From Erigeron canadensis (taxonomy: Eukaryota; Streptophyta; Magnoliopsida; Asterales; Asteraceae), in the NCBI RefSeq assembly GCF_010389155.1, contig NC_057764.1, positions 38,820,275-38,884,274 of the forward strand: a stretch of DNA of 64,000 bases, given 5' to 3'. Each line of letters starts with the position of its first letter. Positions within the stretch are counted from its first letter, which is position 1. Positions 1 to 11,738 of this stretch are shown here, one piece after another. The notes beneath the pieces are model-generated. The model was given only the letters and a program-made list of their open reading frames with translations. It was not told the DNA's origin and made no database searches. The position numbers and the translations under genes are program-made.

Positions 1-694
1 AATCCTTAAAAGATGTGGTGTTTCACGTGTTTGTCAAGAAATTCTTTAAACTTATATAGTCGATATATTATCAACCTTGGGCTTTGCTACATCATTAAAG
101 ATCCATAATGACACACACAACCTTCCTGGTGTGTCATTGATCTTACATATAGCATCGAAGATACAATATTTGAGTTAGCATCAAAGATATAAGATATTAA
201 TATGCATATAACTGCATAAAGCTAACTAGATTAAGCTATATCACATGTGATGAGATATAAACTATTATATAATGTTTGTAGAGCAGATATGGTATAGGTC
301 ATGTAAAAACCTTTAATTTATACCGTATTAGACAATACACAATGTGGTTAGCGTTGTGATAACACTAATTTCAAATTCAACATTTGTGTAAGAAAATCTT
401 AACATATTATCCGCAAAAAGTATATTAAATAATGTTCAGATGAATTGAACAAGTTATAAACATTTTTTATAGTTAAAAATCATAAAATTTAGTTTGTGTA
501 TATATAAAATTTTTACTAGACTTTCTTTTGATAAAGCCAAAAAAGTTTGGATGCCACATAAACAAAAAGTTTTTTTTTAGTTTGTGTATATATAAAATGA
601 AGACTTTTCTTTTGATGCCTGTAAACCTGTTTGAATATTGCTTGAACTTATCACATTTGGCTTACTGTTTTATTGTTGTGAATCTATCAAATAG
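1..694. other. Left edge, no gene recognised
   Basis: AT-rich sequence with no exon I can support. A segment near 490-535 is repeated at about 579-620 (both contain the words agtttgtgtatatataaaat and cttttcttttgat). It lies upstream of the first recognisable micro-exon at 695, so it may be intron of a gene whose 5' exons lie outside the window. Confidence 0.4.
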
Positions 695-1625
695 GTATCG
701 AAGCTGATCAAACAACACAAGAACCCCTTCTGAAGCGGCCCAGCAAGGATCTTGGCAAGTCAACTGGATCCATGCTTCTCAATGAACCAAACCCTACTCT
801 AGATTCATCTGCAGAAAGTTCTGGTAAGTGCTTTGCCTCTGCTAACAGTTACCTCTGCTTACTCTCCAATGGTTTCATCTTTTTACTGCCAAAAGTATCT
901 GAACATGGAGCAGATTTATCACCAACTAACATGAATAAACTCTTAAAGTTGTTTGGTTTTATCGTTGATCACTAGTGTTAGTTCAAGATACTTTAGAATG
1001 CTTGGTTAAATGTAATCTTTGTCTTTTACTATCACTTGTGCTTCGTGTGGATTTTGTACATGCAGTGGGTATATTGACCATATGGTTATCATAGTCTCAA
1101 ACCCCACGGAGAAGTGGTTCATAAAAAAGTCCATTCTTTCTTTTTAATTTGTTTCAACTTATTCACATGTATGTAGTATTGAATGCTTCGACTTATGGTG
1201 TGTTATTGTGTTGGTTAATCAAAGGTACCAAAGCTGAAGTGAAGGAAGGATCCCACCCTTCAGCAGATTCATCTGCAACTGGTGAGTTCTCTACTTCTCT
1301 GCATCTGCCAACTGTTAATTCTTCTCACTTGTCTAGCCATTGGTCAGGTTCACCATTTTACTAGATAATTAACTTGGTCAATTGCAATCTTTGCATAGTC
1401 AATCCTGAGTTAAATTTCAACCCGTTTAACTTATTATGGATATAATTCCACTCTCTTTAACATAATCATAACTTACCTTGTTTGTGTGATGGTTTTTTTG
1501 GTTAATTTATGGGTAACAAAGATGAAGTGAAAGGAGGGTCTGTTCTCAAGCACCCGCGTGTGGATCCTGGCGAATCAATTCATGGTCCGGAATCTGAACC
1601 CTGCAGCACATCCAACAGCTATTGA
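695..1625 (+). CDS. Micro-exon repeat gene, copy E (3' part only)
   Basis: Three exons fit the family pattern: 695-823, 1225-1281 and 1528-1625. The first two are flanked by AG and GT and are 129 and 57 bases, so both are phase 1 to phase 1. The third ends in TGA at 1623-1625. The first encodes a run ending NPTLDSSAESSG, the second GTKAEVKEGS then ADSSATG, and the third VKGGSVLKHPRVDPGES. These match the acidic repeat of the intact copy at 57740-60160. The usual acceptor of the third exon is missing, and I placed it at the AG of gatgaag. A further remnant exon at 1943-1975 begins GTIAEVTGGS and stops at TAG. The 5' exons are outside the window. Function is unknown; whether this copy is expressed cannot be judged. 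Confidence 0.45.
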
Positions 1626-1975
1626 TGAGTGCTGCTTTTATTCTCTTATAGTGGATGGGTTTCATCATCTGAATTCTAACACTATATGTTATTACACCAC
1701 TTTACTTCAGAGTTCATTTTGCATATTGACCATATGATGACCTCACACCCCGAGTGCAAATTGATCTTTTTGTTTTGTAATAAAGTCGGTTTTCGTTTTG
1801 TAAGTTGTTTGTTAGAGCAACTTTCAATCCGTTTGACAAGTTTGACTGGTTAAAGATTATCTAGCTCAAACCAACTCATTCCTAAGTAAAGCGGTTGATA
1901 ATTACTTGGCTTATGGTATTGCTGTGTTTGGTCAATTAATAGGTACCATAGCTGAAGTGACAGGAGGATCTTAGT

Positions 1976-2637
1976 GACTTGAGTGAAATCGTTGTCATAT
2001 ACTATATATGATATGTTGGAGCAGATTCATTAGTTGCTTCTTGCAGTATAATTAAATCCAGTTGAAACAAATGGACTAGTTGGTCAGATATAAAGATTAA
2101 ATCATTTGTTTTTGCTTGTATTCTACTTCGGATTTTGTACCTGCTTCTGCCTTTTGGTGTGTTGACCTTTTCGGTTATAACAGTTGTCATCTCGAGTATT
2201 ATTCTCATTGGGGCTTGTTAGTATTTTCCAATGCTTATGGAACAAAAGGGACTTTTTTATGACATGGTCACAATGATTCCAAGTAAAATATGTTCGTTTG
2301 TTACACGGTAAATTCCAAGTAAAATAGAGCAACCCTCAAACATCCAGATTCCAGAGTAATAAGAGCAACCTTAAACATGTCCAAATCTAAAACTAATTCC
2401 AAATGTAAACTTCTCATTCTAAATCTGTGATCTTACATCAGTATCCGTTTCAATCAAAAATGGATCATAAGACCAAATGTAATTCTGCCTCGTCTATAAA
2501 TATTTCTTTTGCAGTTAAAAAAACAATATCCCCCCACAAAAAAAGCAAAAGAAAAAAGAACCAATAAAAACCAAATCTTTTGAATTATTATCTTTGAGAA
2601 CAATAAAAAGCAAAATCTTGACTTGAGCTTACGGTCA
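1976..2637. other. Intergenic, 3' flank of copy E and of the carrier gene
   Basis: No gene is visible. It contains decayed sequence continuing from copy E and the presumed 3' UTR of the minus-strand carrier gene that ends at 2638. Confidence 0.4.
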
Positions 2638-5027
2638 TTATTCATCATCTTCTTTCTCAATTAGTATTTTCTTGCATGCCTCATAACACATGAACGATAT
2701 CCCAGCAGCTGGAACTATTTTAATACAGCTTGGACCCAAACCTCGATATAAACCACCAATACCTTCCTTTTCCAATATGCTTAAAAGAGCATGAAGCATG
2801 TTGTCATATACTCGCCCATTAACAGCCCCCGCCTGCATATGCTTCCGAGCCACCTCAAGCGGGAATGTCGCACTACTTGAAATAGCACCAGCTGCTGACC
2901 CGATTAATAGGGTGGCAATGTTCTCAATATCATCTTTTTTCATGATTTTCTTGTATGCTTTTCTTAATGTATCGTATGCAAAATAGTTTGTTGCAGCATA
3001 CGGGACTACACCAATAAGACTTGGTGTCAGTCCCCGGTAGAGTTCTGCAGGTCCCTCTTCTTTCACAATCTTCAAAAACGCGTCTACAAGATTCTTGTAC
3101 ATGCCCCTCTAGAAAAAACACAAATATGTGATCAAAGACATAATTCAGAGGTGACAAAATGGTGAGCAAAATCAGAAAGGTTGACCCGAAACACTGTTTG
3201 GCATCTTTTTTGATAAATAATTTATGCATTAGATAAGATTAGTGATTGTACGTATATATGACAATGCTAACTTTTTTAATATATCAATTTAGTAGGTCTG
3301 TAACAAATACACACTTCATGCGACTATCAACCAACTCAACCTGTTTCTTGTAAAGCTATAACGTATTATACACGTTTGAATTTTGGCGTGTTAAATATAG
3401 ATCATAACCCTGACAGGCCCTTTCATAAGTGAACAGGTTAAAATTGCAGTCTTAAATGAAAATTCTTTGATTTGTAAAACTGTGAGTGACAAGAGTTGAT
3501 ATTTTACCTGAACAGTGAGTCTGGTTTTGAGTAACTCGAGAGGGTAGGTGCATATGGTAGAGCTGATTCCGGCAACAGCACCTGCGATAAGTGACTCCGG
3601 TACACGGGGTTTTGGCTTTTCTCCAGGTTTAGGAGCTAGGCTTTTCTTGACAGTATCATAAGCAAATAACTGCAAAAGATTGCATACGATTTCAGATAAC
3701 TAAATTGTAGAACCTAAAAGTGGAGATAAGATCATAAACAGTCAAAATCAGTGACAATAAACGTGCAATAGGATATACGGTTTGAAAGCGACCATCTAAT
3801 TATTGCAACAATGAAGTGAGAATAATCAGTTTCTAACTTCTGGGTACCCTGTTTTTGCTTATATACCCTTACTTTACGATTCACTAATTATTTAAGGGCA
3901 AAATAGTTGGTTTTAATTGTTAGTTTGACACTAGTTACCACAAACTGATTATGAAATGGTAATATACTCATATACCTTTATTTACTCATTGGTTTGAAAG
4001 TGTTTGATATCAGCAAGAACAAAACTGGCTATCAAATAGTAGAGTTGAAATTACTTGTAAATCAGAACTCGATAGTCAGCAGTCAGCACCATCAAAAGTG
4101 ATTATTACCACTTTAAGTAGAATAAACACATTCAAACACTATATCTTGCACTATGTTTCATTAAACTCACTTATTTGAATCGCTTTACTTGATAATTAAT
4201 CACTTTCAAAACCATGCAATAAAACTCTCTTCAGTATGCATTTAGATTAGCTCAAAAGTACATTGAATTACTACTACAAAACCTATAGAATACCAGCAGT
4301 TGGTGGAATGTTCACCATTTTAGACTACCAACAAGCGTAAAAGGTTGATACTAAACGTACTTGCAATGAGTCGACAATCGACCAAAACTCATATAATATA
4401 TGATCAAATTAACTAAGAGAACATTGATTATTCCAGAGTAAACACATGAGGATAAACCAGAAAAAAAGGTAATACCTCGATTGCTTTGCTTGGGGCAACA
4501 CGAATGACATTGACTAAATTTCCCCTAAAGAGGCCAGTCCAACCTTCAGTCTGCATAATATCTTGAAAAACTTCAGTAGTAGAATGCCCACAAGTCCCAA
4601 CCATCAAATGAGTCCTTATCGTCTCTAATGGAGCAACACACGTTCTTGAAACTGCACCTGCAACTGCGCCACTAAGTAACCTCCTTAACGAAGGATTCCC
4701 GATCTTGATTTTCAATTTCATACCACCTTTCTTCTTCAAAAAACCCTCATTTACATCCACTTTCGGTACATCAACGGTCATAAAACTAGATTCAGGTGTC
4801 GAAACAACCTTAGATAAATATGGAAGTTTGACACCTTCATTATCATTTGTTGTTAAACTTCCAAAACCACCCCTACCACCCATCTGCCCAACACTTGCAA
4901 AAAAGCTTCCAGATTGGGATAAATTATCATCTCTTGGACACCAAAGAAACCCAATCCCAGAATTCGGAAATAACCCGTCCCCATTGCTTTCCAATAAACC
5001 TCTTGTATCCATTAAACTCACCACCAA
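2638..5027 (-). CDS. BT1: Brittle-1 type adenine nucleotide carrier (mitochondrial carrier family)
   Basis: Three exons on the minus strand, 5027-4476, 3669-3508 and 3108-2638, are 552, 162 and 471 bases. They join in phase 0 into 394 residues, or 389 if translation starts at the second methionine (5012). Three mitochondrial-carrier signatures are present: PLETIRTHL at about residues 133-141, PLELLKTRL at 227-235 and PLEVARKHM at 321-329. These mark the three tandem two-helix repeats of an inner-membrane solute carrier. The 110-residue N-terminal extension ending in a basic stretch is typical of Brittle-1 proteins. Known members move adenylates or ADP-glucose across plastid and, in Arabidopsis, also mitochondrial membranes. 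Transport specificity here is inferred from family. Closest relative by eye is Arabidopsis SHS1/BT1 (At4g32400). Confidence 0.93.
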
Positions 5028-6593
5028 GATTTACCACAAATATTGCTTCTTTTCTACAAAAAGTTGAACAAATAAATACAAAAGATATGACAATGGCTGT
5101 GTCTTTAAGCTAAGAATATCCTTATGGAACAAAAGGGATTTGCCACAAAACCAATGATGACAGATTAATAAAACATGGTCTTTATTTTAATTATAAAATA
5201 ATATATACCTAATCTAGTGAAGAATACCATGAATAAGAATAAGCTTTAATTGGTTTTATTTTATTTTTTTCTTTTTAATAGGAAAAAACCATAGGGGAAA
5301 ATGGATTTTACATTTATCATTTACGATAATAAAAATGGTAAATTTTAAAATCTTTTCTAAGAAAATACAGAACCCAACCAGCCCAATTAATTAATGAAAA
5401 ATATGAAATGCATACAGGGGGTTTTATACCAAATAATAGCTAAAATTGAAGAAAAACTGAACCTTTTTTCTATTTTATACTGAAGAACCCCAATAAAGTA
5501 TTAGTATTGATTGATAAGAAACAGAGGAAATGAGTTTTGCAAAAAAAAAAGATTGAATCTTTTTTAGTAATACAGAGAACCCAAATTAGTGACAAAGAAA
5601 AACAGGGGAAATGGGCTTTTACAATATTAGAATTATATAACATATACTATAAAAAGAATATATTAACATAGGATTGGAAATGTTTACCAGGTGAGTATCT
5701 TGGCTGAATATGAAAGTCAAAGGGGGTCATTCACTCATTGAATTTACTTGTTGGGTCTCTTTATCCTCTTTCAATACAAGAATTGCAGAGAAAGAGAAAG
5801 ATGGGGGTGTGTTTGGTGAAAAAGGTTGGCGTTGTTGTTGGTTTGGCGACAGTGGGAGTCGTTAGGGTGGGTGTTGCTACGTACGACTACTTTGACCTAA
5901 AATTATATCCAGCCAAGTTTGAAGATACACTCTAGTCTCAACTTAAGTCAAGATTACATCGCCGGTTTAGAGTACGAATAGTTATATTTTATTGATTTGT
6001 GGTGTTTCTAATAAAATTAGTTATCAACTTATCATAAACATATGCTACATAAGCCATGAGTTTGGTACCAATTACATTGAACCGCTATTGGCATCGAGTA
6101 TTTTGCTACCGCATCAATAAAACCCGAAATAATTAAAGTGCAGTTTGATATCGTATCAGATACCATAAAAATGGTATTGGCATCAAGTATTTGTCAGATA
6201 AATAGTCAAAGTGTGTCACATTGATATCAAGTTTGTACACTAATATGTTTCTGAAGTGCTAAGTAAACACTTTTTTAGATACACGACATTTTAATTTTAT
6301 TAGTCATGGTTTATCCATAAAAGCCTTTGAAATTCCATGAATAAAATGAATCATTCTAAGTGTGTTAAACCACTAATGGTGCGGCGTTGTAAAACGCATT
6401 TTCGCGTACTCGAATTGGTAATATAAAAGTGAAGTATCAATATCCGTCGATGATCATCTTAAATTTGGCCCAAATCAAATACTTGCCTGGTGCATATTTC
6501 ATCATTTGGTACTTATTTTTGGTACTTTATGTTAATCGTGGTATTCTATTTCTACAAACAATGATGACAATTGACTAAGTAGATTTTACAATC
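5028..6593. other. Upstream of carrier gene; intergenic
   Basis: 5028 to about 5750 is the 5' UTR and promoter side of the minus-strand carrier gene, AT-rich with poly-A and poly-T runs. From 5750 to 6593 I see no gene; the short open frame near 5738-5935 has no recognisable similarity. Confidence 0.4.
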
Positions 6594-8831
6594 TATATAT
6601 ATATAAAAGTTCTATCATGGTGGTGGAAGAATTTAGCGCATTCTTGACGTTTTATCGATGTGTATTTAATAGGGTTAATTAGTTTACTATAATGCATATA
6701 TATTTAAGGTTTTGTTTAACATATATACTGTGATAATAATTAAAAAGGATGTAGCTATTAAGTATGTGATTTTAATTTTATATTATTAGTCCAAACTCCG
6801 TTCAAAATAACTCTTTGAATCTTAATGAGGCTGTTGATATACGTATTTCTCCTCAAAGAAGTTGGGTAACCCAAACACCCCATCCAATCATCAAAATACT
6901 GCATTAATTCATCACATATGCGTATACATTATTTCCCTCCTCTCCTCCGCCGGTTCCCTGCCACTCTCCATACATCACAACCGCCTTTCTACGCTGAAAT
7001 CGATGATCACCCAGTATGTGTTTTTCCCTCCCTGTAAATTATTCTCCACTCCAATTCTCTGCCTCATCTTATTCTTCATTGAATCTTTAAAAAGTTGACA
7101 ATCTTTGCAGTTGAAATTTGATCTTGTGGTTTTATATTACAGATTCAAGATTTTTTATATCGGTTTTATATAGTGAATTTGAATCAGTGCTCTATCTAAT
7201 ACGTTCCTTCTAGGATTGAATTGCAGATTCAAGGTATATTTTTTTGCATTATGTTTAGTTTGATGCTATAATTTGTTTAAAGTTTCTTATTTTGATTTGT
7301 ATTATTAGCCGATTAGGATTCATAAGAAATTTAATATCTAAAGTAAAAGAACAATGTGTGTTTATGTCTTATGTTTTGTAGATTTTGTTGGATATATTTA
7401 ATAGTATTGTAATAAAACCCTATTTTTCTGTTGTGTGATGTTGCCGGTAACTAATTTTTGGTTGAATTTGATATACTGTCGATCGATTGTTTTGTTGTTG
7501 CAGGTAACCTCTTTCAATACATTATCATCATTCTCTTTTTTTATGTTTATATAGATAAACATATAGATAAATACATATATTGAATGTATAAGTCGTGTTT
7601 TTATTATAGAATTATGTAGTAGTAGTTTTTGGCTATGGTTAGCCAGAAAACCTTTGGTATTCGATGTTGACCTTAATCGAAAAATTAGGAGTAGATTTTT
7701 CTTGAAAACAAAAATTAGGGTTAATATTCTTTTGATGATTTCAGGTGAAAAACTCTTGGTTTCTTGACTAATATTTCATTTCTGTATTATTATTCAACGA
7801 GAAAGCTACCGCAAACGGTATCACCTATCAATCTATACGTTTTTCATTAATTGATCTTTTTTCCCATTATGTTTAAGCTTTATATCTCCCTTTTAAAAAC
7901 TAATCCAGTGGAACAATTGGGGTGATATCTGTTGATGCTGGCATAATATGGATAGGTATGCCAATTGCTAAATACCTTAATGGAATTTGGGCTATCTACT
8001 TTTAAGAAAATAACATGTTTTCTTGGTCAGTCATATTATGCTTAGTTTTAGATGATAAGAAATTGAACTTTCGAATGATAAAAACAAAATTACAGGAGAC
8101 AAAGCTATGGCTATTATTATTTTCAGTTTTGTTTGAATTATAATTTGTTGTTTCCAGTTATTGTTTTTATTCTATGATTTCATGTTTGGGCTTTCATTTG
8201 ATCTAAAATGTAGTGGCTAAAGCTCTTTGATATGTGCCTGGCTTATTGTGCCGTTGTTAAATGAGGCTTGATTGGGTTAAAAAACTGTAGCTTTTGATGT
8301 GACGTTGTTTGTGTTGGTGGTCTTCATTTACGGAAAGACGCCAGTTTGGCATGACAAGGGGATTGGAGATATCTGCAATGAAGTTCATGACAGTCGTAGG
8401 TATCACCTTCTTTTTTATAAGTTTATGTTATTACATTTTTCTAATGTCCTTAGATATGATTCTAAGTTTATGTTATTACACTTATATATGTCATTACACA
8501 TGATTGCCATTTTGATAGTTGTAGCATAATGAAGAAACTCAAAACGGAGAATAGGATGCCTTAAAGGTAAATACACATGTATTGACATCTAAAAAAATGT
8601 ACAGTCTTAGTAGTCGTCGTCGTCGCGCTTTGTTTAACGTAATTATTGTATCTGTACACTGCTGCAGATTTGATTGGTTATGTGATTAGTGTTGGGGATC
8701 CTAAAATCAAATCTAATGGTGCACAAACTTTAGAGTTCAATTTTACTAATGAAAGGCATTGAACGTAGTGTACTTCCTTTACATCTTATAGCATATAGTT
8801 GTTACCTCTATTTGCCTGTTGTCCATTGCAG

Positions 8832-9559
8832 TGGGAGACAAGTCGGGGTAACGCTATGGGGTACTGTTGGAGAAGACATGCTGAAAAAAGGAAGCACATC
8901 CAAGATCTTATTCATGCATCCTGACTCCAATGCGTGTTAAAATATATCGTGGTATGTTGCGTAGTGTTGCCCCCCCCCCCCCCCCCCCCCGGTTTAGGTT
9001 CTCTACATATGACCCTGAATATTCAAACATGACGTATTCATTTTTGGTGTTTGTATGTTGCAATAAACAATAGGTTTAAGCTTCAGTTGGAGGTAAGGGA
9101 TGACACGACTTCAGTTGTCGTTACACTGTTTAATGAGCTTGCCAAAAAATTACTGAGCAGGACAGCTAAATCTTTGATTGAAGAAGAGGAGCAGGTTTGC
9201 AGACAACTTTAATTTGTGAGTGTTTCCTACTAAACATTTGCACCTAACCCTGTGTGTTTGCTGTTTGTGTTTAGACTGATTGGGATGGTGATGTCCTTCC
9301 ACCAGTTATTCGCCGACTGGTTGGCACTAAACATGTGTTTGAAATAAAGGGCCACTCATACTATCAAGCTGGGGGGTATGAGGGTTTTAATTGTTTTCAA
9401 GTATTTTCGGCTGAACCTAGTGTCCCGGCCGGCGCCATTACTGGGAGCAAACCAGCAAGCATAGCTTCCGTTGGAGGGTCATTGTCTATGCCAACAAAAG
9501 AACCTCAGTCGATACCCACACCATCAAAGGAGCGAGAACCAACCAAAATGAAATTGTAA
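8832..9559 (+). pseudogene. RPA1-like single-strand DNA-binding protein, OB-fold fragments
   Basis: Three exon-like blocks resemble the C-terminal half of plant RPA 70-kDa subunits. The first follows an AG at 8830-8831 and reads GRQVGVTLWGTVGEDM, the conserved W-G of an OB fold. The second, 9074-9194, follows AG and reads FKLQLEVRDDTTSVVVTLFN and ends EEEEQ before GT. The third, 9275-9559, reads TDWDGDVLPPVIRRLVGTKH then FEIKGHSYYQ and runs to a stop. RPA binds single-stranded DNA in replication and repair; copies within Helitrons are thought to be captured or to assist transposition. The first block runs into a stop, and I could not assemble a full-length frame, so I call it a fragment or pseudogene. 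Further exon-like pieces (near 9645-9733 and 9826-9910) resemble acidic RPA-like tails. Confidence 0.6.
8970..8990. repeat. Poly-C tract of 21 bases
   Basis: An uninterrupted run of 21 C lies in an intron-like stretch between two RPA-like blocks within the Helitron. Such a long C run is rare in AT-rich plant DNA and its length is prone to both slippage and sequencing error. Confidence 0.95.
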
Positions 9560-10507
9560 AGACGGTTTTTAAGTTTTCCATATTATATAGTGTCCTGGCA
9601 CAATTGTTTGGTGACATCCATGTTGTCTGCTCACCAACTTCAGGATCCTTAAAGAACAAACCACTGAAGATTTGGTCATAGCTAACTCGGGCGGGGACCT
9701 GGAGGCTGACCAAAGCAAAGGGAAAAAAAGGTATATGATGCAAGTAACTTGGTTCATGCCCTGTTTCCATGTTGTTTGTACATATGTGTTAATGCATAGT
9801 TACGATGCTTTTCAAAACAGTGTTGTTGCTAATGCTTCCTTGGAAGTGGCTAATGCCGACAGTGAAGCTGACTGTGTTGCCTTAGATGATGATGTGACTA
9901 TCAGAGGTAAGGTTTGTGGATATAGTTAGTGGAGAAAGAGGTGTCAATCTATGGGGTCAAGCTACACATAAGCCCAAGTCGGGTTTGTGTAGGAAAATCA
10001 ATCCGTTGTTTTGACCCGTACTAATAAGTGGCCCTGTTCAACGTATAACCCATATTGCCTGACCCGTCAATCTTGCTACACCTGTTTTATATACCACATA
10101 TATAGGACGAGAAAAGGCTTGCATACTTGAATGAGCCAGTCATCTTGCAAAGGTATATTGTACTATGCCTCCTCTACTACATATTATTCTTAAAGTGATT
10201 GAGACCTTCGATTTTAAGTTTTAAGATGTGTTTGACAGCCACATATCTTTCTTTGTATTATGACATTTCAGGATATTGATAATATTATATGAGACAGAAT
10301 ACCAGGGAAAATGGTGTACCATCAAGAGAAAAATGTACTCTTGCTTCCTTCTTGCTCGGAATTTACTCGGCCTCCTGTTATGCATTTTTTTTATATGACT
10401 ACAATAAAAGGCACATCCACATTATGTTTTTAAGTAGAGGTGGCAATCTGACCGTGCGCGAGTCAGTTTAGTTCATTTTAATTTTATATTAGACAACAAT
10501 GTGAAAA

Positions 10508-10897
10508 AGGTCACACATACTACCAGGCCGGTGAATATGAGGCCTTTAGCTGTTCTCAAGTGATATCCCATGTCATGAATATCCCTGCTGGGACAATTAG
10601 TAGCAACCAGCAGCATAGTGTTGCCTTTGCTGGTGGATCATCGACATCACAGCCTGACCCGGTACCAACTCCAAAAAAGAACGAGCCAAAAAACGAAAAT
10701 TGTGAGTATTGTTCAGCTCAACTATTGGTTCATCAAGGAGCTCATCAACCCAACGCTCAACCTCCATTGTGTACCAATATCTTAGTGAAGCAACCCGATT
10801 CCAAAGATCCCGTCCAAATTAATCCTCATTATCCATCACTTACGATATCAAACAAGTCAACAAGCCCGGCCGTGCATCGCACGGGCCTTCACTCTAG
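10508..10897 (+). pseudogene. Second partial copy of the RPA-like C-terminal block
   Basis: The reading CEKGHTYYQAGEYEAFSCSQ parallels IKGHSYYQAGGYEGFNCFQ of the block at 9275-9559, followed by an equally Ser/Thr/Pro-rich tail containing TPKK. It is therefore a diverged duplicate of the last RPA exon inside the same Helitron. The open frame then runs through the 3' hairpin and CTAG terminus, which argues that the tail is not a genuine protein end. Confidence 0.55.
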
Positions 10898-10990
10898 TTT
10901 GATTTATTTTTTCATCCTTGGTAACAGGGATCTTAGATTGACTATTTTAAGGATCAATAACATTGATTTACAATGGTTTAACATAATATA

Positions 10991-11515
10991 ACACGGTAAC
11001 GAAGTAAATTATTTTTGTAAGTTTTTCATGATGAGCTATGTCAATTCTAGTTGTATGGAAATTGTTGGTGGTAATATGGTACCATTGGTGGTTGGCATAC
11101 GATAAATCGGTTAAAAAGGTGAAAGTGATTCATAATGATATTCTGATATGCAGGGGAATAAGTGATCAATAATATGTACAATATTAATAGATAAGGGAAT
11201 ATAGATTTTATTCGCAGTGTGAATATATAATGGTTTATGATTGGATTATATCCATTATTATGATTAAAATATTTTCTAAATGAGATTTAAATTAAACCAA
11301 AACTCAGCTCGAACATATTTAACTCGAGTTCAAGTTTTGCATAAGTTGAGCTGGTATAGCTCATAGACACTATGAATCGCCTATAGTTTACATCCTTAAT
11401 TGGCAATTTCTTTCAAAATTCGAGTAATGTTATTAGTGATTATCTTTATGGTGAATGATCAAATATAAACCATCTTAATTAATTACTTAGGACTTGCATA
11501 AAAAAAGATGGATTA
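10991..11515. other. Intergenic between Helitron and SINE
   Basis: AT-rich, no gene or clear repeat boundary seen. Confidence 0.4.
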
Positions 11516-11738
11516 TGGGTCGATGGCTAAACATAAACAAAGGTCATGGGTTCGATCCTCATCCTATGCAAAGGTTGGAGAGCCTTTTCTACCATTTAGG
11601 TAGATACTGGAAGCAGCCTCTCTACTTAGGTAGAGGTAAGGTCTGTCTACATCTTAACCTCCCCATACACCGTCGAGGTATTGGGGCTCAAAACCCGTGG
11701 AAGGCGACACTGAGCAGTTACTTACTTACTTACTTACT
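11516..11738 (+). mobile_element. SINE, Au-like, with TTAC tail
   Basis: A tRNA-related head contains a Pol III B box (GGTTCGATCC, about 11550). The body reads AAGGTCTGTCTACATCTTA at about 11637, like the 3' region of Au-family plant SINEs, and the end is a short TTAC tandem tail at about 11718-11738. The start is approximate because I did not find a clear target duplication. Confidence 0.6.

Larger units (their letters stand above)
6594..10897 (+). mobile_element. Helitron carrying RPA1-like sequence
   Basis: The 5' end starts with TC directly after an A (TCTATATATATATAAAAG at 6594), as in plant Helitrons. The 3' end has a GC-rich hairpin (CCGTGC, loop ATC, GCACGG, at about 10870-10884) about ten bases before a terminal CTAG at 10894-10897, followed by T. 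So the element sits between host A and T with no target duplication, as expected for rolling-circle insertion. It is 4304 bases and holds exons resembling replication protein A subunit 1, a gene commonly carried by plant Helitrons. I found no Rep/helicase, so it is non-autonomous or decayed. Confidence 0.75.

Noticed and set aside
5738..5935. Small gene upstream of the carrier
   Set aside because: No recognisable domain, no supporting splice or leader signals, and it sits in the upstream region of the minus-strand gene.
11516..11600. tRNA-like sequence with a B box as a tRNA gene
   Set aside because: No acceptor or anticodon stem can be completed, and it continues into a SINE body with a TTAC tail.
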